A stretch of DNA of 64,000 nt, from the NCBI RefSeq assembly GCF_963678635.1, contig NC_087063.1:52777074-52841073 (forward strand), written 5' to 3'. The notes below the pieces were generated by a model. It searched no databases and was not told where the DNA came from. It was given only the letters and a program-made list of their open reading frames with translations. Origin of the DNA: Symsagittifera roscoffensis. Taxonomy: Eukaryota > Xenacoelomorpha > Acoela > Convolutidae. Below are positions 45,501-56,038 of this stretch, piece after piece; positions within the stretch are counted from its first letter, which is position 1, and each line of letters opens with the position of its first letter. Made by a program: the position numbers and the translations under genes.

Positions 45501-47883
45501 CTCCATCCCAAGCTTGAGCGAAAAAACACAGTCTCGAGAACTAAAACAGGTGGCATTTATTATTATTATTAATTCTAGCTAGTAATTTTGATTATCGCTC
45601 TTATATTTTTGTTTCACTAAAACTGATACCCTGAACTAGACTCGTTTTTTTTGGATTTGTAAGGTTATGTTTAGTTATCCACGGCAAAATGATCTGTTTA
45701 ACTGGTAGAGACTGGTCCGAACAGATCAACACTGTTAAGCTGAAGCATCGAACGCGGTTTACGAAAAGCCTCAGACTTATTCGTTTCTGATTTGATAACT
45801 TGAGCAAAATGTTTTTTCAAGCGGTTTCTTATAGGAAAAACTGAAGATTTACTAGAGATTATAAAAATTAAGATCGGTAGGTTTGAAATTTTTTTTCTTG
45901 GCTTCCTTTCGTTTGAATTCAGATCAGTGTCTGTTTTTAATCTGGAGGAAAGTTAGCCATGCAAAAATCATCAATCAAGCGGATTGTCAAAATACACTAC
46001 GAAAACTCCAGAACAATAACTTATGCAACTTTTTTTCAATTCTCGAAACTGTGTGTTTTTTCGCTGGATTATTGAACTGTATTAGTCTTTCTTTAGAGAA
46101 TGGGGTGGGGGTAAAATCTGTATAAAATCTAGTTTTTGCTCTAAAATTTGTGCAAGAAAAAAAAACAAATTATGTTAAAATTGACTTTCCAAATTATTTT
46201 CTCCTTTTTCATTTCTCGAGACTGCGTTTTATCGCTCGATTATTGAACTGTATTAGTTGTTCTTTAGGCATCGAGTGGAGGTAAAAATTCAGAAAATTTT
46301 TTTTGTTGTTCTAAAATTTGTACACAAAAGGTATTTAGTTTTTTTTTTCTGCTGGGAAAGACCAGAAAGTCACCAGGCTTAAAGAGAAAACCTGATAAAT
46401 AAACAATTTTATTTTGTAGCCTGAGCAAAAAGAGCTTTTGCAGTCTCAACAGCTTTAAGAGGTTTTTTGGTTAATTGATGATGCTTTATTGTCCACAGTA
46501 ACACTGTACTTTTCCCACAACCTAAGCTAAAACGCAAAAAATAGCAATCAAAACAAAACTTTTTTCGAAAAAAGAAGTTTTCGTTTTGAATAAAAAAAAT
46601 TATTCTAAATTGATTTCTCAAATGTTTTTCTCCTTTGCAACTATTTTTGTTCTCAAAAATACGCTGAAACTAACAAAAAAAGTTCCTGAATAAGTTTATA
46701 TTAAAAGAAGCCTCTTCCACAGGCCAAAAAAATTCCAGAAAAAATTCAAAAATTTACGTAAAAAGTTTGAATTTTGTTTTTAGCCACAAATTTTCAGTTT
46801 ATATATCAAAATGACCTCTGTTCATTTTTGCTTTTTTTGTAACCCAATTTGGGAAAACACGTTTGAAAATTCAAATTTTGTGTGTTTTGTCCAGGCTTAA
46901 CTCAGCACTGTAAAACTCAGAAGTATCTAGAGGTCTTTTAGCAGTTAGAAAAGTTTAGACCGATTAGTTGAAACTTTTCACCCTGTTTCTGCTCGTGTGA
47001 AAAAGAATAAGGATCTATCAATTCCGTATCAATTTACAACACTAGCTGTTTTTAACCTTGTGAAAAATTGGTTGGGTGGGCATATTGTCAAAATACACTA
47101 CGAACTCTCAAAATTCTCTTTTTATTTCGCCAGTTGGACTCTAGATTTGCGACGGCGGGCTTTGGTTCAAGTTACAGCCTATGACCTGATAAACTTTGGT
47201 GAAAAACAACATGAGAAAAAAAAACAATATCTTCGAACAACTAAGAAAGCCTCCTTTTCTTTTAGATTTAACGAAACTGTTTTGAATTGATTTGGCCATT
47301 CACAGGGTAATTATAGATAAGGTTAGCAAGAAGAAAAATTGAATTGTTTAGAGGCAAAAAAATGTTCTCAAAAACTAGTTGCAAGGCAGAGATTCAATGG
47401 AAAAATCAATTTCAAAACTTTTTTATAAACGAAAAACTTTCTTCTCGAAAAACATTTCGCTTTTTTTGCATTATTATGAATTTTCAATCAAAATGCAGGA
47501 AATATAGATTGTTGATTTAGAAACATCATATAATCAAAAGATAAAAAAAATTGCAGAAAAACCATTGAGAGTTTATTTATCAGGTTTTTTCTTTAGGTCA
47601 TGGCGTCTTTCTGGACTTTTCTAGCAGAGAAGAAAACTAAAAACTTCTTGCATACCAATTTTAGAGCAAAAACTAGATTTTCTTCAGATTTCACCTCTAC
47701 CCCAATCTATATACAACATCTGCTACAGTTCAATAACTGGTTGAAAAACACAGAGTCTCGAGACTGAAAAAAGTTGCATGAGTTTTTGTTATCGCTATTT
47801 TCTTCTTTTTGTTTTTCTTCTTGAAACTAAACCATATAATCCAATATTAACTTCCTATATTTTGGTTTTGCTAATTTATGTTC
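42554..47883. repeat. Tandem array with a 2.59-kb unit (two units and a partial third)
   Basis: The phrase AACTGGTTGAAAAACAC starts units at 42554, 45146 and 47735. Units 1 and 2 are nearly identical, differing by small homopolymer indels; the third is cut at 47883. Within each unit, related shorter blocks recur (AGTCTCGAGACTG, CTAGTTTTTGCTC), so the unit itself grew from older repeats. No convincing gene is present: paired ORFs at the same unit positions (43296/45883, 43821/46409, 44409/46997) have no recognisable domains. Confidence 0.9.
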
Positions 47884-49920
47884 AAAAATCCACGGTAACC
47901 TAATCTATTCAACTGGTTATGACTAGTCCAAACAGAGGGAACTGTCTAAGTTGAAGCATCGAGGGCCATTTATTAAAGTTCTCAAATCATCATTTGCTGC
48001 TTTAGAACACTTAAGCAGCAGGTTGTTCGTTGATATCTTACAATAAGACCACTACAATGTTGGTTTCAGTTAATCGGAAACAACAAAAAAATTCTAAACT
48101 TCAAACTGAGTTTTTCTCAAATCGTGTTCAAACTTTTCAGAAAATGAAGAAATTAAAAATTACTTAGAATTACTAGAAATATTATGGAGTATTTCTTTTT
48201 CCGAAATTCTCAAGCAAGATTTTTCCTCCACAAGTTGTCAATTTGGATTTTTAATTGATCAAAAAATACGCTATAACGGCCCAGTTTACTGATGAAAAAA
48301 TTATATCAAAAGAAGCCTCTTACACAGGCTAACAAAGTTCTAGAAAACTGAAAATTCAAACTTCATTTTCTGTGTAATCTTAACTCAATTTGAGAAAAAC
48401 CCATGATGACTTTTCGAAAGCTTTTTGTTGCGCCCGGCTAATTCAAATCAGTATTGGCCATAGTATAAGATATCAACAAAAAATACTTTTTAAGTGTTCT
48501 TAAGCAGCAAACGATCATTTGAGGCCTTTCGTAAATGGCGCTCCATTTTTCAGCTTAGAAGCTTCGATCTGTTATGACTAGTTCTAACCAGATGAACAGA
48601 TCAATTTACCGTGGATAGCTCAAAAAACTCAAAAAAAAAGAAGCATAAATTGGATTATTTGGTTTAGTTTTCAGAATAAAAACAAAAGTAATAAGAGCGA
48701 TAATAAAAAATCATGCCTTTTTTCACCTCTCGTATTTTCAGTTGTTTCTTTTACTTTTGATTAATTAATGATGTTTCATTGTCTGAGCCTATATTTCCCA
48801 CATTTTAATTCAAAACGCAACAAAAAACGCAGCTCTGTTCGTTTTGGTTTTATGTTTGGGAAAACGCGTTCGAAATTTCAATTTTTGTTCGTTTTGTCTA
48901 AATTTAAATCAGCAGTGTACAACTCAGCAATATCTAGAGGTTTTCTAGCAGTTATAAAAGTGTAGACCGGGTAGCTGAAACTTTTCACTTGGTTTCTATT
49001 CGGGTGAAAGTGAGTAACGATCTTTCAATTCCTTATCAATTTACACCACTGGTTGTTTTTACACTGGTGAAAAATTGGTCAAGCAGTGAAATTGTCATAT
49101 ATAGATTGGTTGGTCAGATTGTCAAAATACACTACAAAGTCTCGGAGAATTGAAAAAATATATATTCCGCCGGTTAGACTCAAGAATTGAGGTGGATTTT
49201 GGTTCAAGTTAAAGCCTATGACCTGATAAACTTGGTTGAAAAATCAAAAAGAGAAAAGAAACATTATCTTGAAACCACTAAGAAAACCTTATTTACAATT
49301 AAATTTAGCCAATTTGTTTCGAAGTTTTTGGGGCCATTAAAATGGTAATTATAGATTCTTCTTTGCTAGAATAAAATTAGATTTGTTTGGAGCTAAAACA
49401 TGAGTAATCTCAAAAATTAACTTAAAAAATTCAATTGACACATCACTTTAAAACATTTTTGATTTTTTTTATAAAACTTCTCTCGAAAAAAAATTTTTTG
49501 TTTCTGTGTCGGGCGTTTTAAATCAAGGTGTGGGCATTGAAAGATGATTTTTCAGTCAATAAATTATCACGTTCAAGCAAAAATAAAGAAACTGCTGAAA
49601 AACTGTTGTTACGGCAAAGGTCCTTTTTTGCTTCGGCCATAAAATAATGAAGCTTCAGTAACAGTTTTTTCTCTTTAAGTCTTAGTAATTTTCTGCCTTT
49701 ATTCCATCACAGAAGAATGTTCAATAACTTTTGCGTTTAAATTTTAAAAATAAATCTTTAGAGCGGTTACAGAATTACCCTCTTTCAACCTTCGTACAAA
49801 AACTACGACCGTTCAATAATTATGAGAAAAAATTCACAGTCTTGAGCACTGAAGCAAATTGCATGGTTTATAAATATCGCTCATTTTAGTTTTGTTATTC
49901 TTACCAAAGCTATGGGATTT
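47884..49920. repeat. Older, diverged relative of the 2.59-kb repeat
   Basis: Blocks match the array at lower similarity, for example 48950-49120 against 44360-44480 (TAGACCG, GAAACTTTTCAC, CAATTTACACCACTGG) and 48570-48610 against 43110-43150. Order is partly kept, suggesting an earlier unit of the same family that has decayed. No genes are supported. Confidence 0.55.
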
Positions 49921-49929
49921 CGACTAAAT

Positions 49930-50575
49930 CCGGGTCGAACTCCATAGACCAAAAAAAAAGCGAATCATACAGTTCCATAAACTCTATATAAAATTACTAA
50001 TCATACAAATTTCAAACAATTTGCTAAAACGGTGTTATCTTATTTTCTAATTATTTTGACATAGAAAGTCGGTGCCGTCACAAACAAAAAATAGAAACTT
50101 GTTGTCAAAAAAGCTACTCATACCATTTTCTTATGCGGAAATTGTGTGACTAGCATTTTTTGATTGCGATAACCAGGGGGCTGATCCAGAATTTTCTCGA
50201 GAGACGGGGTGGATTTTCAAAAAATCTACAAAGTTTGTCGATCATTTTTTAGACCGAACAAATAATTTTCTGATCTCTCCTAAATTGATAAAAAGACCGT
50301 CTTTGTCAAAACTTTTGCACCGCACCAAGTTTTTGAAAACAAAAACAGGCCATAAAAAACGTTTTGAGCACTTTTTGGACAGATTTGACAAAAATCCTAT
50401 TTTTTCGCCGTGCGCTCCACCCCCCCCCCCCCCCCCCCTCTACCTCAAAAATGGTACATACCGGCGCCAATGCGCCTTCGATCATACTGTAGGGTCAACC
50501 AGCCAAATTTTGAATTGAAATCTTAGAATGGGTAGTCTCTGCCTCCTCCCGCTCACTCCACCTAAATCTTTTATG
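49930..50575. mobile_element. Remnants of a CCCGGG-type element and a hAT-like MITE
   Basis: 49930-50165 starts CCGGGTCGAACTCCATAG and carries the CATACAATTTC / GACTAGCATTTTT motifs of the CCCGGG family but lacks the far end. 50175-50575 starts CAGGGGGCTGATCCAG and shares a GGCGCCAATGCGCCTT block and a long C-run with the hAT MITE at 37421; its right end, CACCTAAATC, is decayed. Confidence 0.5.
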
Positions 50576-50668
50576 TAGTTTCAAAATTAACCAAAAAAAA
50601 ACTTTTTTAAAAATTTTGCATGTTTCCTGGATGTACAAAAAAATTATACAAATTGTACAAAATGGATG

Positions 50669-51410
50669 TATAAAAATTACAAATAGTAAAAAAATATCTG
50701 TTCTACTAAAAATGGTTCGTATCATTTAGATAAGTTTTGTGAATCGTACCTGTGGATATAGTCAATAGCTTTTGAAAGTTGGAGGTATAGTTCAAATATG
50801 GAATAGAAAATTTTAAAAATATTGCAAAAAATGCTTAAGATTATTACAAAAGTTTCAAAGGTATCAAAAAGAAATATGATTAAAAGTTTAAATATCGTTA
50901 AAAAGTTTATGAGAATGTTAAGAATTATGTTGACTGGTCGAGAGAAGAGCATTTAAAAAATGGCTTCTCGATCGAAAATTGCCTCAAACAACAAAAAATT
51001 TTCGATCGAGAAGCCATTTTTTAAATGCTCTTCTCTCGACCAGTCAACAAGCATTTAAAAAATGGCTTCTCGATCGAAAATTGCCTCAAACAACAAAAAA
51101 TTTTCGATCGAGAAGCCATTTTTTAAATGCTCTTCTCTCGGCCAGTCAACATAATTCTTAACATTCTCATAAACTTTTTAACGATATTTAAACTTTTAAT
51201 CATATTTCTTTTTGATACCTTTGAAACTTTTGTAATAATCTTAATCATTTTTTGCAATATTTTTTTAATTTTCTATTCCATATTTGAACTATACCTACAA
51301 CTTTCAAAAGCTATTGACTATATCCACAGGTACGATTCACAAAACTTATCTAAATGATACGAACCATTTTTAGTAGAACAGATATTTTTTTACTATTTGT
51401 AATTTTTATA
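50669..51410. repeat. Large palindrome with arms of about 312 bp
   Basis: 50669-50980 is the reverse complement of 51099-51410, with only a few mismatches, centred at about 51039. The centre holds two direct copies of a smaller hairpin (TTCTCGATCGAAAATT ... AATTTTCGATCGAGAA). Each arm carries ORF1 of the retroelement, on the minus strand at 50722-50952 and on the plus strand at 51127-51357. The right arm continues into the inverted retroelement copy; the left arm does not. Confidence 0.9.
51127..51357 (+). CDS. ORF1, second copy (76 residues, membrane protein)
   Basis: An intact hydrophobic ORF matching 19139-19381 with conserved start, hydrophobic core and DYIHRYD-type tail. Its TGA stop overlaps the ORF2 ATG as ATGA at 51354-51357, as in the first element. 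The function is unknown. Confidence 0.7.
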   Translation: MLFSRPVNIILNILINFLTIFKLLIIFLFDTFETFVIILIIFCNIFLIFYSIFELYLQLSKAIDYIHRYDSQNLSK

Positions 51411-52694
51411 AAATTTCTATCATCCCTCATCTTGACAATATGCAAATGTATAAAGAAAGCAATCATCACATTCGCCCTAGCAACAATCCTTCTAATTCTT
51501 TTTCTAGAAGAATACTACAATAAACATAAATTTTTTCACTAAAAGAATAGATCAAAAACCATCAAAAATTGCTAACCAACAATCACACAGTCAGTCTTCA
51601 CCGACATCATCCCAAGATAACCCAACACCACCTACAACTACCCAAAACCCCCAAACATCTACACGAATTTCTTTTCAAGATAACCCATATACCTTTGAAG
51701 AACGACACGCTCGCTTATCTGAACCACTAGAACCAGTTCAACGACAAGCACCTCTAAGTGAACCAACATATAACTTATACCCACAAGAATTAAGTTTTAA
51801 CCACAAGAATTAAGTAGAATACGAAATCTTAGTCAAAATCAAAATACGGTCGAAATAAATAGACAAACTATACATCCTCGACGAAACAGAAATTTTCAAA
51901 CCCCCCGAGTTCATTTTGATATACCCCAATCCCCATCACAAAGTACTCCAGAAAACCCCATTGGTATATTACCAGAAACCCCTACGCTTCTTTCACAACG
52001 TAGCACCTCAAGCCTACCCTCAGATTACTTAGGTTCAACACCAACATCTGAACAAATACGTGAAAATCCCTTTAACCCCACAAACCAAACATCACGACTA
52101 CCATGTTGGACAACACAATCATTCACACAAGGTGAACCAAATTTAATCAATGATCCAATAGATATTTCTACGGATACAACAACATCCTCATCACTACCAG
52201 AAACATTATCACTACCATCAACACCATCAATAAGCCAGATTTCACCAACGCCTTTTAACTTAAATTTCCCAAATAACCTCGACGCTAGATATCGAGAACA
52301 ATCATCAACAAATATTCCTCTAAGATTAGACTGGAATACAATCACAGCACCCCCACCATTATTTGGACAACACCCAGAAAGTAACCGACTCCACAACTGG
52401 GCACTCAATAGACTACAATATAGACAAGACATCCGCGTAGACATTCGTGATCATAACATCCAAATACTCCAACAAAATAGTCTACAATTAAAATTTGAAA
52501 TCACGGTTAAACTAAACAACATTGCTCAACAACCCTACCCATTAAACCCACCAAATATAACAGCTCAATCACTACCACCACCATTTATAACAACTGAAGT
52601 AATATACAAATACGACAGATATACCAAAAAGACAATTGGTTACATCACATTTTATAACCCATACTCAGGAATATCATACACATGTATATTCTAA
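51354..52694 (+). pseudogene. ORF2: two-span membrane segment followed by a long Ser/Thr/Pro-rich region
   Basis: The first part (51354-51542) encodes about 62 residues with two hydrophobic spans, then a stop. An overlapping frame without an ATG is open from about 51511 and continues, after a 20-bp tandem duplication at 51781-51820 that shifts the frame, to TAA at 52692-52694. This gives about 390 codons rich in Ser, Thr, Pro, Asn and Gln, with a more ordered last 100 residues. The two parts may be one protein broken by a frameshift or two ORFs. It is absent from the first element apart from its first 31 codons. No family is recognised. The last 13 bases overlap the start of the glycoprotein gene. 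Confidence 0.6.
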
Positions 52695-53517
52695 AAATAT
52701 TAATTTTTCTCCAACTCTTTTTTCTAGTAATCTCCAACCAGAACATAAATCCTTCCCCCGCACAGGACCCCAAGATTTATTAGTAACACATTACGATTGT
52801 GAAGAAAATGAACAAAAAACACTACACAAATATGCAACAATGCGAAACAGAACCACAAGCTATAGAAACTACAAATGTAAAAGCGACACTTTAATCAAAA
52901 GCCCGAGCAACAACAGTTATAGGATATAAATTCACAGCAACATTTTCTGAAAAGAAAGTACATTGTTCACAAGTCTCAAATGGAAATAAAAACCGACTTG
53001 ACCACGAATCATTCTACCAGAGCAATATCGAGCGACTTTTACATCTCAATCCCGAAGATTGTAAAAACGAGTTACTCAGACTAAATATCACAAGAAATAT
53101 CACATTGTTCACAAGTCTCAAATGGAAATAAAAACCGACTTGACCACGAATCATTCTACCAGAGTAATATCGATCGACTTTTACATCTCAATCCCTAAGA
53201 TTGTAAAAACGAGTTACTCAGACTAAATATCACAAGAAATAAAAACACAGATAGAAAGTTAGTATATTTCCAAGTTTTTTCAGATTCTGTACATCAAGCA
53301 GAACTTGAAAGATATCAAGGACATATAAAACTAGATGAAAAATACCCATACAACGGCGCACACGGAAGATTAACTTATGACATACACGATAAACACTGGA
53401 TACCGCACATTGGTATAAATAACCCATCAAACTGCAAAGCAGATACAAAAAATAAAGGATATCAAGAAAAAATGTTTTTCGATTGGAAAATACAACTCGA
53501 AAAAATACAACCCACAC
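52682..53517 (+). pseudogene. N-terminal part of the glycoprotein gene (second copy)
   Basis: ATG at 52682 opens a frame beginning MYILKILIFLQLFFLVIS, a clear signal peptide, closed after 33 codons. Coding-like blocks continue in other frames, with Cys and N-glycosylation sites, to the segment NKGYQEKMFF (about 53450-53480) that matches the start of the 432-codon block in the first element. Lesions include a 142-bp tandem duplication (52961-53102 and 53103-53239), stops and frameshifts. After about 53517 the sequence jumps to ORFX. Together with the first element this shows that the gene had a cleaved signal, an N-terminal ectodomain, the Cys-rich core and a C-terminal membrane anchor. Confidence 0.65.
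52961..53239 (+). repeat. 142-bp tandem duplication inside the glycoprotein gene
   Basis: Starting from CATTGTTCACAAGTCTCAAA, two consecutive copies differ by a few bases. The length is not a multiple of three, so it breaks the reading frame. It is not present in the first element, which lacks this part. Confidence 0.85.
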
Positions 53518-54025
53518 GTATACATACTATCGCTTCATACAAAATCATTTTGACCTGCACACTCCATCAAGACAACCACACCACCGTTTTCAGTTTATTA
53601 ACTCTAAATAAACTTCACCATTTTTTCTTAACTTCACTTATTGCATCAAAGATACTAACCTTCACGGTATTCTTCGAAATTATGATCCCATAACCCAAAT
53701 GTATATTTTTTGTCCCATCACGAAAACCTTCAACGCAGAAGAATCCAGACCCTTCCTTATCCCACTTGAATTTATTCAACCTATAGAAATCCCAATATTA
53801 GAATTCATCCACAACACTAAATACAATCACAAATTATATAATCTCATCCAAAACACACCTTATGAGTTTGCAGTTGGCACCGAAGAACTAACAACTATTA
53901 AAGCACTTCAATTGCTTTGGCCACTGCTTCAAACTAAAAACATCATTCGCATACTAGCAAAATTACTAACAAATTCCGACATAATACACGACATCTTCCC
54001 CCACGGTTTTTGCCCCGACGACTAA
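53518..54025 (+). pseudogene. C-terminal part of ORFX (second copy)
   Basis: It matches the last 170 or so codons of ORFX at 15265-17076, first in one frame (to about 53693, ending at a stop) and then in another (53699-54025). The open 108-codon tail is very similar to the first element, including MYIFCPITKTFNAEESRPFL. The stop is followed by CAG and the intron donor, as in the other copy. Confidence 0.75.
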
Positions 54026-54028
54026 CAG

Positions 54029-54114
54029 GTAAGTATAATTTATACATATTTTTCACTAATAAATTTGAAATAAATAATAACCAATCTTTATCTATGTCTC
54101 ATTTAGATTTTTAG
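54029..54114 (+). other. 86-nt intron just after the ORFX stop (second copy)
   Basis: GTAAGT donor, AT-rich body, AG before TCTTCATCCCAC. It corresponds to 15177-15261 in the first element. An earlier AG at 54105-54106 is an alternative acceptor. Confidence 0.6.
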
Positions 54115-54698
54115 TCTTCATCCCACGATCATCTGCAACGACACAAAAAAAATAAAAAATAGAAAACTTCTTCAAATTCTTCAAAACTCTATTAATATTT
54201 TGCGCTAGATAAATTCAATAAAATTCATACTGATGTAGTAAATTACTTTATAAATTATTTCCCTAAAAGCAGTAATTCTAATAATGATGAAAATTTGTAA
54301 CCTAGTTTTTCCCCAAAACTAGCAGTAAAATTGAAATTCTATGTAGTAAATTGATAAGACGAAAATGCAGTATTAACCTTTTGATATTTCCATTCACTCG
54401 CACAAGAATTCTATCCAAACTCGCACAGCTTGCCCACGAAGAATTGTTTAAATAACGAATTTCAGTTTCAAGCTTTCACACTCAACAACTCTAACACACG
54501 ATAACAAGTTTCAAACTTTCCTTTAACCCGGTTGAAAAGGAATTATGTACTAAACAAAACTAACCAACGCAGCTTACTAAACACCACAAATCATAGAATA
54601 ACAGCATGACTAAGAAAAGGAAACCAACGGTACCCAAACCGGATTAACCCAGTTTAAAACTGGATAATTTATTCTTTTGAAGACTATTATAAAGTCTA

Positions 54699-56038
54699 AG
54701 AAAGAAATAATACAACACAAAAAAGTCGAAAGACAAATCCATACCAAAAACAATTTGATTTTTGAAAAAAGGACACAACCAACGAAACATAAGAAAAACC
54801 ACAATAAACCCAACATAAAACGTTATCACATAACACGACCTCTCACAGAAACCGCACGAAATCATACTCCCACTCCTGGCCTAACCCACCAGAGAGGACG
54901 TCCTGAGCATGCTCTATAGCCGGCCTAACCCACCGCGCTACATCCACGCTTTGTGACCACACTTCTATTTTTAATAAGAGGTACTCAAGGGTGAGTAACT
55001 CTTCAAAATAACCGAACTAAAACAAAAAGCTTTTGTGAAAACAACTAACCAAAATCATAATTAAAACAACGAACTAATAAAAATTTTATAAAATGTAAAT
55101 TATACCTTGCAGTATATAGATCAGCATACAACACCAAAGACGAACATCCAAAGACAAAATGACCCCACTACACTCGAAAAAGAATGGCCAACCACAACCG
55201 ATATGCCGTCCACAATCACAACTCAAAGGATTTAGAGTACGACTTGACTTCGCAGAAAAGGACTTCATTGAACTAGACCAATGACCACCTCGATGTTCAA
55301 GTATACGTACAGATCCGAGTAACAAGGCATCCCCTCCACGCACAATCTCCACGCCATTCCCAGACGAGGTCGAATACAAAAGAAGTTCTCTACATGAAAC
55401 AGAAAAACCCGTCATAGCAAACCATTCTGAAATCAGATTGATTTCGTTGGGAAACACAGTCGTTGTTACAAGAAAACACAACGATTGATATCCATCATTC
55501 CAGCGTCCTGGAACTTCTCTAACAAGAGAACCCAGAAGAATATGATGTTCGCCAAATACCAACGTCCATCATCCATCCTTTGAATTGCAGAAAGACAATT
55601 CTAAAAAACTCTGTAAAACCCGGATGGGTGGAACCTGATCTAAACTACATTTTATGATTGGATAAATTAGATATTTTACCACTGTAAAGTATTTAATATT
55701 AACCAATCATGATCCATCTAACTAACAACCCACTTATTTGTAAGTGCTGAAATTACTTGTAATTTCAGCACCAGAGAGATTTGAATTTAACTTAGAAATT
55801 AGTTGCCTCTCCAAGAGAACTTCAGCAGCCGCCATAAACCAGTATACCCTAGATCTATTGAGCCTAGCAGAGACTAGTTAAACAACCTGAGACTAGATAG
55901 TATAAGAGTAAGATTAGGATCGGTATTAGACTAAGAAGTTGCACGAATCTATCCGGCCGAAAATAAGATAGCGTGACGAGCAGACGGTGTACCCTATCCG
56001 AAATTACTCTATAAGTTAACCACTTCGGTCCTAACTCA
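54699..56038 (+). repeat. LTR of the second retroelement copy
   Basis: 1,340 bp, matching 13094-14434 throughout, with the intron (54991-55113), the hairpin (about 55745) and the end CTAACTCA. The first base pair of the LTR appears as AG instead of TG. Right of 56038 is unrelated host sequence, which helps to fix the LTR end. Confidence 0.85.

Larger units (their letters stand above)
51127..56038 (+). mobile_element. Second retroelement copy, plus strand, internally deleted
   Basis: It is a relative of the 13-32 kb element lying in the opposite orientation. It starts in the palindrome at ORF1, contains ORF2, the N-terminal part of the glycoprotein, then the end of ORFX, the 3' intron and a full LTR ending CTAACTCA at 56038. 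Gag, pol, the central and C-terminal glycoprotein, and most of ORFX are missing. It differs from the first element by many substitutions, so it is an independent older insertion or a different subfamily. Confidence 0.88.

Noticed and set aside
50285..50518. 77-codon plus ORF with a Pro run
   Set aside because: The Pro run is a C homopolymer inside a decayed hAT-like MITE; it is not a gene.
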